Assembly (NCBI GenBank): GCA_947503555.1
Contig: CANNEE010000008.1
Coordinates: 145,298 to 209,297 of the forward strand
DNA from: an uncultured Shewanella sp.
GTDB lineage: Bacteria > Pseudomonadota > Gammaproteobacteria > Enterobacterales > Shewanellaceae
Direction: 5' to 3'
DNA length: 64,000 nucleotides
In this document: in pieces, positions 30,053 through 38,720 of the stretch
Layout of the letters: each line of letters opens with the position of its first letter
Numbering within the stretch: the first letter of the stretch is position 1
Program-made: the position numbers and the translations under genes
Notes under the pieces: generated by a model
Told to the model about the DNA's origin: nothing
Databases searched by the model: none
What the model saw: only the letters and a program-made list of their open reading frames with translations

Positions 30053-30874
30053 ATGTCGCTAAATTTTAAGAGTGCCACAATCATTGGGTGTGGCTGGTTT
30101 GGCTTAGCGTTAGCTAAAGCACTCGTGTCACAACAGATAAAGGTTACCGGCACTAAGCGAAGCCAGCAAGGTGCTAAAGCGCTTGAGCAATATGGTATTG
30201 AAGGCGTTGTGTTAGATCTATCCGATGAAGCGTTAGTTGCCAAGTGTGCTCAAGAAGAGCTAAAGGCAGATGTGCTTATTGTCAGTATTCCACCAGGGTT
30301 TCGCAGAGGTAATTTTGATTATCTTGCTCAGCTCACACGTCTACAACAACTGATCAATTTTGAAGATTATCAAAAGATTGTATTTATCAGCTCTACGGGA
30401 GTTTATCCAAACGTAACTGGAGAGTTTGATGAGACAGGTGCTGCGGCTTATTCCCAATCTTCAGCAATACTACTCGATGCCGAAGCACTGTTTCTGGCCC
30501 ATAGTCATGGCAGAGTGTGCCGCTTTGCAGGTTTAGTTGGGCCTAATCGCCATCCTGGACGATTTTTAGCAGGAAAAGTAGCAGTCGCGGGGGCTAAAGC
30601 CAGCGTTAATTTAGTGCATCAGGATGATTGTGTCTCGGCAGTCATTTGTGTGTTAAATGCTGAGAAATCGAGTCAGATCTACAATGTCTGTGCTGCAATG
30701 CACCCAAGCAGACAAACTTTTTACGTTGCGGCTGCAAATGCCTTGAGTCTCAAACCTCCGGTATTTTCCGATGAACTGGCTGCAGATAAACGAGTTAAGG
30801 GAAGTCGGTTGGTCGATGACTTGGGCTTTCAATACCAGTATAGTGATCCTCTTACTATGTTAGCTGCTTGCTAA
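30053..30874 (+). CDS. NAD-dependent epimerase/dehydratase-like SDR (YeeZ-like)
   Basis: The 273-aa protein has a Rossmann N-terminus IIGCGWFGLALAKAL, the FISSTGVYPNVTG segment with the Ser/Tyr region of atypical SDRs, and GRFLAGKVAVAGA near the substrate side. It resembles E. coli YeeZ, whose substrate is not established. It starts 38 bases after the HD-GYP gene and ends close to the DsbA-like gene, so these may be one transcript. Confidence 0.82.
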   Translation: MSLNFKSATIIGCGWFGLALAKALVSQQIKVTGTKRSQQGAKALEQYGIEGVVLDLSDEALVAKCAQEELKADVLIVSIPPGFRRGNFDYLAQLTRLQQLINFEDYQKIVFISSTGVYPNVTGEFDETGAAAYSQSSAILLDAEALFLAHSHGRVCRFAGLVGPNRHPGRFLAGKVAVAGAKASVNLVHQDDCVSAVICVLNAEKSSQIYNVCAAMHPSRQTFYVAAANALSLKPPVFSDELAADKRVKGSRLVDDLGFQYQYSDPLTMLAAC

Positions 30875-30898
30875 GTTTTGATTGATAGGATATTTCAT

Positions 30899-31540
30899 AT
30901 GTTTGCGTTAAATCAGCGCGTTAAAGGACGCATAGTTTCCAGTTTAGCTCTGGTAGTCGGGTTATTTTGTTTAGTCGTAGGACAGGCACAAAGCCAAACA
31001 ACTTATGTGGAAGGGCAAGATTATATTCAAGTTGCTGGTTTTCCAGAAGATAAGCAGCCTATGGTAAGAGAGTTTTTCTCATATAATTGTCCACATTGTT
31101 ACCGCCAGGATGAGACTATTCATCAAACCATAGTCTTGTTGGGTGATGGTATTCATTTTGAGAGAACGCCTGTGGGAGTTGGCAGAAAAACTTGGGTGAT
31201 GAGTCAACAAGCTTATCATTTGGGAGAAAAATTCGGTTTAACTGAGCAGGTACACAAAGCGCTGTTTAAACAGATCCAAGATCAAAGAAGACCCTTTAGT
31301 CGAACTCAGGAGTTAAGGAGTTTTTTTGCTAAGCACGGGGTATCAAAAGATGATTTTGATAAGGCTGTGACCTCGGTGGATCTCAAACTTGCCTTAAGAA
31401 ACTACGATACTCAAACACAACTGGCGCAAATACGAGGTGTGCCATCACTGTTAGTTAATGGCAAGTATCTGATTAAGTCTAAATCTCGTAGCTCTCAAGA
31501 ATTGGCCGAGCTTATTCGTTATTTAAAGGGCTTGGAGTAA
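30899..31540 (+). CDS. dsbA: DsbA-like thiol:disulphide interchange protein
   Basis: This is a periplasmic oxidoreductase that introduces disulphides. The 213-aa precursor has a signal peptide (hydrophobic 12-29, cleavage near AQS-QT), the active site CPHC (64-67) after REFFSYN, and the cis-proline loop RGVPSLLVNGKY. This is the classical DsbA layout with a helical insertion. ATG 30899 with TAGGA upstream is chosen over an in-frame TTG 21 bases earlier. CPHC matches DsbA rather than DsbC or DsbG. Confidence 0.9.
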   Translation: MFALNQRVKGRIVSSLALVVGLFCLVVGQAQSQTTYVEGQDYIQVAGFPEDKQPMVREFFSYNCPHCYRQDETIHQTIVLLGDGIHFERTPVGVGRKTWVMSQQAYHLGEKFGLTEQVHKALFKQIQDQRRPFSRTQELRSFFAKHGVSKDDFDKAVTSVDLKLALRNYDTQTQLAQIRGVPSLLVNGKYLIKSKSRSSQELAELIRYLKGLE

Positions 31541-31628
31541 GCCTATTTGTGGCATTGTCGGCTCTTCGCTTTACAGCTTAGGCATCATACGTTAAGGTAA
31601 CTGTAAATTTATACAGTGTTTGCTTGTT

Positions 31629-33596
31629 ATGATCCTTTATATCGCCGAAAAACCCAGTTTAGGTAGAGCTATTGCTGCGGCTCTGCCTAAACCCCATACC
31701 AAAGGGGATGGGTTTATTAAAGTGGGTAATGGCGATTGTGTTTCTTGGTGTATAGGCCATTTATTAGAGCAAGCTGAGCCCGATGCTTATAATCCTGAAT
31801 TTAAACAGTGGAAGTTAGAACACCTTCCTATTATTCCTCAAACTTGGCAGTTAACCCCCAAGTCCAAGACTCGCTCTCAACTGACGGCGCTGCGTAAGCT
31901 GGTCAAGCAAGCTTCTCAAATTGTTAATGCGGGCGATCCCGATAGGGAAGGCCAGCTGCTGGTCGATGAAGTGATCGCCTATCTTGGTGTAAAAGGCGAT
32001 AAGCTGGCTCAGGTAAAAAGGCTACTTATCAGTGATTTGAATCTTGCTGCTGTTAAGCGCGCCCTTGGCCAAATGCGCAGTAATAAAGAATTCGTGCCCT
32101 TATCGACTTCGGCATTAGCTCGTAGTCGCGCCGACTGGTTATATGGTTTGAATCTAACTCGGGCTTACACTTTACAAGGACGGAAAGTCGGTTACCAAGG
32201 TGTTTTGTCGGTAGGGCGAGTACAAACCCCTGTGTTAGGCTTGGTGGTGCGTCGTGATGAAGAGATAGCAAGCTTTGTCTCTAAACCCTTCTATGAAGTA
32301 CTGGCACATCTTAAAACTGAGAATGATGATAGTTTTAGTGCCAAGTGGCAGCCGAGCGAAGCCTGTAAGCCTTATATGGATGACGAAGGTAGGGTGATTT
32401 ATAAAAAGCTTGCTGAAAACGTTGTTGGACGAATAACCCATCAACAGGGGGAAGTCACAGGGTTAACGACTAAGGATAAGCAGCAGAATCCGCCTTTGCC
32501 CTATAGCCTGTCTAGTTTGCAAATCGATGGAGCAAAGCGTTTTGGCATGAGTGCCAAAGAAGTACTGGATATTTGTCAGAGTCTCTATGAAAAACACAAG
32601 CTGATAACTTATCCCAGATCCGATAGTCGCCATCTACCTAAAGAGCAACATCAGCTAGCGCCTAAGGTGATAGCAGCAATAGCAGATGGTGCCGGTGAGT
32701 TGATTCGAAGCTGTGATGCGCCCAATGCTAAACTTAAATCTAAGGCGTGGAACGATGCTAAGGTCGATGCCCATCATGCCATTATTCCCACAGAAAAATC
32801 GGCTGCTAGCATCAGCCTCAATACCAAGGAGAGGCAGTTATATCAGCATATTGCGCGGCAGTATTTAGCTCAGTTTTATCCTGTTTATCGTTATGCTGAA
32901 ACCAATGTAGAGGTGATTATCGCGGGCGGGCGTTTTACGACTAAGGCGAAACAAGATATTGCCTTAGGTTGGAAGCAGTTATTTCCCGCCAGCAAAAACG
33001 ACCAAGCTTCCTCGAACAATAATGAAGAGTTACCTCAACTGCCAAAATTGGAACTAGGGCAGATGCTCACTTGCTATCAAGGTGAGTTGCTCGAGAAGCA
33101 AACTCAGCCTCCGAAACACTTTACCGATGCCACTCTTCTTAGCGCTATGACAGGGATCAGTCGTTATGTCACCGATAGTGAAATCAAAAAAGTGTTAAAG
33201 GACACAGACGGACTAGGTACAGAAGCGACTCGCGCAGGCATTATCGAACTGCTATTTAAGCGAGGTTACTTAAGTCGACAAGGTAAGAGTATTTTGGCAA
33301 CCGATGTGGGTAAGGCATTAATAGCCTGTTTACCTGAGTCCGCATCAAGGCCAGATATGACAGCTTATTGGGAGCAAATGCTCAATAAAATTAGTCGTAG
33401 AGAAGCCAGTTATCAGTTCTTTATGCAGCCAATGCTAACATCCTTAACTGAGCTCGTTACCACATCACAACAGCAACTGCCTACACAATTACAAGGAGTT
33501 AAGTCTAGTGCTCCGAAAAAGAGCTTTTATAAGCGAAGAGCAAAAAGTAAGAGTCCTTCAAAGCGAGGGGCTGCTAAAAAGAGAGGCTCAGCTTAG
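31629..33596 (+). CDS. topB: DNA topoisomerase III
   Basis: TopB is a type IA topoisomerase that decatenates DNA during replication and recombination. The 655-aa protein starts MILYIAEKPSLGRAIAAAL (Toprim domain), has GDPDREGQLLVDEV with the metal-binding acids, and the catalytic tyrosine (about 328) in LITYPRSDSRHLP. The C-terminal 40 residues are Lys/Arg/Ser-rich, a nucleic-acid-binding tail. No zinc-finger cysteines are seen, as expected for TopB rather than TopA. ATG 31629 is favoured over a TTG nine bases earlier. Confidence 0.96.
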   Translation: MILYIAEKPSLGRAIAAALPKPHTKGDGFIKVGNGDCVSWCIGHLLEQAEPDAYNPEFKQWKLEHLPIIPQTWQLTPKSKTRSQLTALRKLVKQASQIVNAGDPDREGQLLVDEVIAYLGVKGDKLAQVKRLLISDLNLAAVKRALGQMRSNKEFVPLSTSALARSRADWLYGLNLTRAYTLQGRKVGYQGVLSVGRVQTPVLGLVVRRDEEIASFVSKPFYEVLAHLKTENDDSFSAKWQPSEACKPYMDDEGRVIYKKLAENVVGRITHQQGEVTGLTTKDKQQNPPLPYSLSSLQIDGAKRFGMSAKEVLDICQSLYEKHKLITYPRSDSRHLPKEQHQLAPKVIAAIADGAGELIRSCDAPNAKLKSKAWNDAKVDAHHAIIPTEKSAASISLNTKERQLYQHIARQYLAQFYPVYRYAETNVEVIIAGGRFTTKAKQDIALGWKQLFPASKNDQASSNNNEELPQLPKLELGQMLTCYQGELLEKQTQPPKHFTDATLLSAMTGISRYVTDSEIKKVLKDTDGLGTEATRAGIIELLFKRGYLSRQGKSILATDVGKALIACLPESASRPDMTAYWEQMLNKISRREASYQFFMQPMLTSLTELVTTSQQQLPTQLQGVKSSAPKKSFYKRRAKSKSPSKRGAAKKRGSA

Positions 33597-33620
33597 CCTC
33601 CTCTATAGCTTAGCTTGGGA

Positions 33621-35153
33621 TTAGCACAAACCTAATTTTTTCATTTTGCTGCGCAATGTATTGGGGTTGACCTCTAATAGCTCTGCTGCCCCCCCTGGGC
33701 CATGTAATTTACCTCCAGTTAGACGCATAGCATGGGCGATATATTTTTTGGTCATGAGCTCTAGGGAAACCAGTTTATCGCTAGCATGGTTAGGGTCAAC
33801 GACGATAGTTTGATTGGGGGAACTTGTCGTTTCTTGGGGCTCAATTGGTGCAATAAAATCAAAGTTGAGCGGGCCCTTGGGGTTTTGAATAATAGCGCGC
33901 TCTAACACATTGATAAGCTCTCTTACGTTACCCGGCCAATGATATTGACTGAGGACACCAAGTTGGGATGGTTCAATTCTAGGTAAGCCTTCTAAGTTAA
34001 ACTTGGCGGCTAGCTCTTCAATAAAGTGCTGGGCAAGCAGAGGAATATCTGTGCGCCTTTGACGAAGCGATGGGATCTCAATAGGAAATATAGCGAGTCG
34101 ATACCAGAGATCTTGACGGAAATCACCGCTATTGACCATAGCTTGTAGATTCCTGTGGGTCGCTGCTATCACTCGAATATTAAGTTCAACACTATCATGA
34201 CCACCGACACGGGTAATGGTATTGTTCTGCAGTACTCGTAATAGTCTGACTTGCACAGTTAAGGGCAACTCGCCTATTTCGTCGAGGAAGATGGTGCCGC
34301 CATTGGCCTGTTCGAAGTAGCCGATTTTGCGGTTTTCAGCGCCAGTAAATGCGCCTTTCTCATAGCCAAAAAGTTCTGAATCTATCAGGGTCTCAGGAAT
34401 AGCGCCGCAATTGACCTTAATAAAAGGTTTACCCGAACGCAGAGAAAGCTCGTGAATAGCATTGGCTATGACCTCTTTACCTGTACCCGTTTCCCCAAGC
34501 ATCAATACTGTGGTGTTAAGTTTGGCAATGGACTCAACTTGCTGCATGACCTGTTTGAGTCCCGAGTGACTGCCAACGACCCCATTACCTATATCTAAGG
34601 TGCGCTTGAGTGACTGATTTTGTTTTACCAGTGCCTGATTGGCTCTCAGTAGGTTACGTCCTTTGAGGTTAAATGCGGTAATCAGTGAAAACGTTTGCAT
34701 ATGTGGGCTTATCATATCCGCATGTCTAGGCCTGAAGGCGCTAGTGCTTTTCGAATAAAAGCCAACAACACCTAAATGAGTGTGACCAGAAATCATTCTT
34801 AGCAAAATAACTGACTTGATATCGGGAATAACCTGGGGCGCGACAAAATGGGTCACACTATCTTGTTCGATATTGTTGTATATACGGGTGAGCGGCCAAT
34901 CCTGAGCCTCAAGGGCAGAGCACATCTCTTTAGTTATCGACACTCTTTTCTCTAGAGTTGCAGCTCCCTCGTTGTTGACATGAGCAATAAATTGAATGTC
35001 ACTGTGTTCCGCACGATAGATGTTGAGATAGATACCATCGATGGGCAAATAGTCTTTGACATAATCAAAGTAGCTTTGCAGTGACTCTTCTAGTTGAAGA
35101 CTGCTGCATAGGCACTGAGTGGCTGTGTAATAGAAATGCTGTTCCATTTTCAT
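33621..35153 (-). CDS. Sigma54-dependent activator with GAF-like sensor
   Basis: The 510-aa enhancer-binding protein has an N-terminal GAF-like domain (about 1-165), an AAA+ domain with Walker A GETGTGKE (220-227), the sigma54-contacting GAFTGA loop (267-272) and an Arg finger region, and a Fis-type helix-turn-helix ending GGAAELLEVNPNTLRSKMKKLG. It is transcribed away from a porin, reductase and ammonia-lyase-like operon whose promoters carry sigma54 -24/-12 elements and repeated upstream sites, so it almost certainly controls them. The GAF domain would bind the inducing ligand. Confidence 0.93.
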   Translation of the reverse strand: MKMEQHFYYTATQCLCSSLQLEESLQSYFDYVKDYLPIDGIYLNIYRAEHSDIQFIAHVNNEGAATLEKRVSITKEMCSALEAQDWPLTRIYNNIEQDSVTHFVAPQVIPDIKSVILLRMISGHTHLGVVGFYSKSTSAFRPRHADMISPHMQTFSLITAFNLKGRNLLRANQALVKQNQSLKRTLDIGNGVVGSHSGLKQVMQQVESIAKLNTTVLMLGETGTGKEVIANAIHELSLRSGKPFIKVNCGAIPETLIDSELFGYEKGAFTGAENRKIGYFEQANGGTIFLDEIGELPLTVQVRLLRVLQNNTITRVGGHDSVELNIRVIAATHRNLQAMVNSGDFRQDLWYRLAIFPIEIPSLRQRRTDIPLLAQHFIEELAAKFNLEGLPRIEPSQLGVLSQYHWPGNVRELINVLERAIIQNPKGPLNFDFIAPIEPQETTSSPNQTIVVDPNHASDKLVSLELMTKKYIAHAMRLTGGKLHGPGGAAELLEVNPNTLRSKMKKLGLC

Positions 35154-35258
35154 ACATACTAAGTATTGCTAATTGAAACGATTATAGATCGTTAAATATC
35201 GTGATTCCGTGGAGTCGGTCTAATAAAGAATAACATTAATAAAAATGGACAAAAGCAA

Positions 35259-35274
35259 ATGATATTTTGTGATT
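35259..35274. promoter_or_regulatory. Upstream activator-like site (variant copy)
   Basis: ATGATATTTTGTGATT differs at three positions from the 16-base repeat GTGATATTTCGTGATC found at 35410 and 36919. It lies between the activator gene and the porin promoter. A weaker related string (AAATATCGTGATT) occurs near 35194. Confidence 0.5.
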
Positions 35275-35405
35275 GGGATATCATATCTTAGTTTTTATAT
35301 CGTAAGCTTAAATAAGATAACTTTGTGGTTGTTTTGCTTATTTTTACTTGTCTAACCTTAACTTTATTAAATTTAGTTTTATCGTCGTGTTATATCAGGG
35401 TATTA

Positions 35406-35425
35406 AATTGTGATATTTCGTGATC
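35406..35425. promoter_or_regulatory. Upstream activator site for the porin promoter
   Basis: The 20-base string AATTGTGATATTTCGTGATC is repeated exactly at 36915-36934, before the second sigma54 promoter. Here it lies about 50 bp before the -24 element at 35475. A direct repeat GTGAT-N4-GTGAT is visible inside it. It is the best candidate binding site for the activator encoded at 33621. Confidence 0.7.
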
Positions 35426-35474
35426 TGTTGAGGCGTGTCAACAAAACTTATGCTTTAGCTTTAATTTTTATTGT

Positions 35475-35490
35475 TGGCATGGTTAGTGCT
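35475..35490 (+). promoter_or_regulatory. Sigma54 (-24/-12) promoter of the porin gene
   Basis: TTGGCATGGTTAGTGCT has the GG and GC dinucleotides 12 positions apart (35476-77 and 35488-89), matching TGGCAYR-N4-TTGCW with one -12 mismatch. It lies about 190 bases before the porin start, giving a long AT-rich leader with no other gene-like content. Confidence 0.68.
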
Positions 35491-35679
35491 GAAAACAATA
35501 TAAGTCTGATCGTTCTTTGTGATTCTGTTTAATTAATGATGTAGATCTATCTTGTTTAAAATGTTTGATCTTAATCATTATATATGGTGACTAAATTATT
35601 AATGAATGCATTAGATTTTATGTGACTAACAATAACCAAATTTATTAAATAGGCATATGCCTAATTAAAACTGCGGACT

Positions 35680-36816
35680 ATGATGATGAAAAGTAAAAAT
35701 AAATTTATGCTATCTGCTGTTGCTGCGGCAGTTATGTTTTCGGGTAGCGTCACACAAGTACAGGCTCAAGAAGACGGTGTGACCATTGGTGGTTCTGTTC
35801 GAGTCAACTATGCCTATCGTGATTATGACGATAAGAACAAAGATAAAATGGGCGATATCGCTTTTGATACTGCCACTATTGTATTTAAAGGTAAGCAAGG
35901 CAAGTGGGGTTTAGCTGCTGAGTATCGCTTTACTAAAGCCACTAACTTTATCAAGTATGGCTATGGCACTTATGATTTGGACTCTGACTGGCAAATTCAG
36001 TTTGGTATTAACAAGGTGCCTTTTGGTAACCCAGGCTTCATCTCCAATAGCTGGTGGTTTGGCCTGCCATATTACCTAGGTTTTGAAGATGATCATGATA
36101 TTGGTATTAAAGCTGTTTATGAGAAAAATGGCTGGCATACGGATTTAGCTTTCTACAAAAACGCTGAATATGGTGCAAGTGAAATCAAGCGTTATGCAAC
36201 AGATTTATATACGGGTACTATTAACGGTGTTGAGTACAACAACGAAGAAACTAACCAGTTTAACCTGCGTCAGACCTATACTATGGAGCATGCTGGAGGT
36301 TCAACAACCTTTGGTGGTTCGGTAGAGTTTGGACAAATCTACAACAAGAAAACCGAGAATAATGGCGATAGATATGCGTTTGCGGCGCATATGGAAACTC
36401 GCTATCAAGATTGGAAATTGCAACTGCAAGCGATGGCTTACGAATATGATGCCCCGGATGCACAAGATCCAAATCGAATTGGGGTTTCAGTGGTAAACTG
36501 GCAATACCCAATTGCGTCTAAAGGCCAGGTTTACAGCATTAACCTAGCGAAGACGATTAAGACATCATTTGGTAGCGTTAAGTGTTACAACGACTTTGGT
36601 ATGATGACGCCAGATGTTGCAGATAAGAGCTTTGATGATAGCTATCAAAATGTGACTGGTTGTGCGATTTCAGCGGGTCCCACCTATACCATGATCGATT
36701 TTATTATGGGTAAAAACATGACCTTCTCTACTAAGAGTAATGATCATGTTGGTTTACCTGAAATTGGTGATGATTGGGATAAACGTTTAAATATCAACTT
36801 TGGCTATTATTTCTAA
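35680..36816 (+). CDS. Outer-membrane porin of the reductase locus
   Basis: The 378-aa protein has a signal peptide (cleavage near VQAQ, about residue 31) and alternating beta-strand patterns through to the C-terminal NINFGYYF, ending in the terminal Phe typical of barrel proteins. It resembles phosphate-selective/DcaP-type and flavocytochrome-linked (IfcO-like) porins of Shewanella. It has its own sigma54 promoter and terminator and lies between the activator and the reductase operon, so it probably admits the substrate that is processed in the periplasm. Confidence 0.85.
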   Translation: MMMKSKNKFMLSAVAAAVMFSGSVTQVQAQEDGVTIGGSVRVNYAYRDYDDKNKDKMGDIAFDTATIVFKGKQGKWGLAAEYRFTKATNFIKYGYGTYDLDSDWQIQFGINKVPFGNPGFISNSWWFGLPYYLGFEDDHDIGIKAVYEKNGWHTDLAFYKNAEYGASEIKRYATDLYTGTINGVEYNNEETNQFNLRQTYTMEHAGGSTTFGGSVEFGQIYNKKTENNGDRYAFAAHMETRYQDWKLQLQAMAYEYDAPDAQDPNRIGVSVVNWQYPIASKGQVYSINLAKTIKTSFGSVKCYNDFGMMTPDVADKSFDDSYQNVTGCAISAGPTYTMIDFIMGKNMTFSTKSNDHVGLPEIGDDWDKRLNINFGYYF

Positions 36817-36852
36817 GACTTAATGTCTAAATATAAATGTTTCTATATTTAA

Positions 36853-36886
36853 TAAAAAGAGGAGCTTAAGCTCCTCTTTTTTTGTT
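36853..36886 (+). terminator. Terminator after the porin gene
   Basis: AAAAGAGGAGCTTAAGCTCCTCTTTT is a palindrome followed by further T residues. Confidence 0.9.
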
Positions 36887-36914
36887 GTTTATTTCGCGTT
36901 GCCATTTCATTTTT

Positions 36915-36957
36915 AATTGTGATATTTCGTGATCAATTTTATTGATATTTCGTGATA
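36915..36957. promoter_or_regulatory. Two adjacent upstream activator sites before the reductase operon
   Basis: AATTGTGATATTTCGTGATC (36915-36934) is identical over 20 bases to 35406-35425. A second copy, TTGATATTTCGTGATA (36942-36957), follows after eight bases, with centre spacing of about 23 bp. They sit 50-90 bp before the sigma54 promoter at 37006, a normal place for enhancer-binding protein sites. Confidence 0.72.
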
Positions 36958-37005
36958 TTAAGTGCCAGTTCATGAATTCCCATATTTAGCCCCTTTTTAT
37001 TGATG

Positions 37006-37022
37006 TTGGCACGCTCGCTGCA
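37006..37022 (+). promoter_or_regulatory. Sigma54 (-24/-12) promoter of the reductase-lyase-cytochrome operon
   Basis: TTGGCACGCTCGCTGCA matches the consensus TGGCACG-N4-TTGC with one change (CTGC). GG at 37008-09 and GC at 37020-21 are 12 positions apart. The reductase start follows about 110 bases downstream. Confidence 0.85.
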
Positions 37023-37131
37023 CTATTAACAATATATTTAGGCACATTTGGTTTTTATTTTAACCAATATTTTGAGGCGAAGAATAAGTGAGAGTTTTGC
37101 CACTTATCCTAAAGCCTTAGGAATGAAACTT

Positions 37132-38694
37132 ATGAGTAAAGAGAAAGATATCTGTCAAGGACGGCGACAAATGATGGTAGGTGCTGCGGCGTTCGCTGTG
37201 ACTGGTCTTGGGGCTGGTATGGCGAGTAAAGCTTCTGCTTCAGAGTGCGATAAGCCCAAGACCAAAGAATTTGATGAAGTGGTTGATATTATCGTGGTGG
37301 GCAGTGGTTTTGCGGGGATGTCTGCTGCGCTGCAAGCTAGGGAAGCGGGTGCAAGTGTCATGGTTATCGATAAGATGCCGGTTTTTGGTGGTAATTCCAC
37401 TATCAATGGCGGTGCTATGGCAGTAGCGGGTTCGCCATTGCAAAAACAGCATGGCATTCAAGACTCTGTTGCTACTATGGTGACTGATATGCTTGAAGCT
37501 GGTAGAGGTATGAATGATGTAGAGATGCTTGAGCTTGTGTGTAATGGCACTGCAGATTCATGGCAATGGCTGACTGACTATGGCGTGAAATGGAAGCCTT
37601 TTGTACAACACTTTGGTGGTCATTCACTTCCGAGAGTATTGCAAACCGTTGAAAGTTCGGGTGCTGGTATTATCCGACCGTTAATTGCAGCTGCGAAAGC
37701 CAAAGGCGTTGATATGCGCACTCAAACTCAGCTTGAAGGCTTTGTAAAAGACGATACTGGCCGTGTGATTGGTATTGAGGTTCGCGCTGACTATTACTTC
37801 CCTAAAAAACGAACTGGCCATATTCGCCATTATGGTGCGAGAAAAGGCGTGATCATGGCAACCGGCGGTTTTGGTCGTGATATCGAATATCGTCAAATGC
37901 AGCAACCTCAGCTAACCGCAGAGCTGGATTCGACCAATCATCCTGGCGCTAATGCCGATGCTCTTAAACAGATGATGCTGATTGGTGCTAATCCGATTCA
38001 CCTTGATCAGATCCAGCTAGGCCCATGGGCTTCACCCGATGAGAAGGGCTTTGGTACTGCGTCACAGTTCAACACGATTGCCACTTATCCCAGAGGCATA
38101 GTGGTCGATGCTCGCACAGGTAAACGATTCTTCAATGAGCTAGCCGATCGAAAAGCCCGTGCTCAAGCCATTATGACTCGCCGCGATGATCAAGGTCGCC
38201 CTGTCTATCCCATCGGCTTTACCAATGCAAAAGGCGCTAAAAAAGCGCAAACACTCGACTGGGGGCTTAAGTATCACGTCATTAAACAGGCTGAGACCTT
38301 AGAGGAGCTAGCCAAGCTCTATGGTATTCCACCAAAGGCGCTGGTTGAGCAAGTAAAAGAGTGGAATCTGGCTGTCGATGCGGGTGTCGATAATGAATTT
38401 GGTCGCCCAATGCAGAAGGCGATGAAACTAGAAAAAGGGCCATGGTACGCAGTGCGTATGTGGCCAAAGGTTCACTACTGCATGGGTGGGGTCAAGGTAA
38501 ACACTCACTCTCAAGTACTGCATTTAGTGACAACTAAACCTATTCCCGGTCTTTACGCTGCTGGCGAAGCAACAGGGGGCATACACGGCGCGAGCCGCTT
38601 AGGTGCCTGCGCTGTCGCCGAAGGGGTAGTGACAGGTCGAAATGCTGGTCGACTTTGTGCGGCATCAAAGAGCATTGATTTGAAACAAGTATAA
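37132..38694 (+). CDS. Tat-exported FAD reductase subunit (flavocytochrome c / urocanate reductase-like)
   Basis: This is a periplasmic flavoprotein of the fumarate reductase family. The 520-aa product has a twin-arginine signal (GRRQMMVGAAAF, RR at 11-12), the FAD-binding VVGSGFAGMSA (56-66), the catalytic arginine region FFNELADRKA (Arg about 340) and GEATGGIHGASRLG with the second substrate arginine (about 489). The fumarate-binding IQAHPT of Fcc3 is here IQLGPW, and the HHTMGG motif is HYCMGG, so fumarate is unlikely. The haem domain is not fused; a separate tetraheme cytochrome lies two genes on. Start ATG 37132 has TTAGGA nine bases upstream. Confidence 0.9.
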   Translation: MSKEKDICQGRRQMMVGAAAFAVTGLGAGMASKASASECDKPKTKEFDEVVDIIVVGSGFAGMSAALQAREAGASVMVIDKMPVFGGNSTINGGAMAVAGSPLQKQHGIQDSVATMVTDMLEAGRGMNDVEMLELVCNGTADSWQWLTDYGVKWKPFVQHFGGHSLPRVLQTVESSGAGIIRPLIAAAKAKGVDMRTQTQLEGFVKDDTGRVIGIEVRADYYFPKKRTGHIRHYGARKGVIMATGGFGRDIEYRQMQQPQLTAELDSTNHPGANADALKQMMLIGANPIHLDQIQLGPWASPDEKGFGTASQFNTIATYPRGIVVDARTGKRFFNELADRKARAQAIMTRRDDQGRPVYPIGFTNAKGAKKAQTLDWGLKYHVIKQAETLEELAKLYGIPPKALVEQVKEWNLAVDAGVDNEFGRPMQKAMKLEKGPWYAVRMWPKVHYCMGGVKVNTHSQVLHLVTTKPIPGLYAAGEATGGIHGASRLGACAVAEGVVTGRNAGRLCAASKSIDLKQV

Positions 38695-38720
38695 TTAACA
38701 CATAATCAAAAGGTAGTAAG

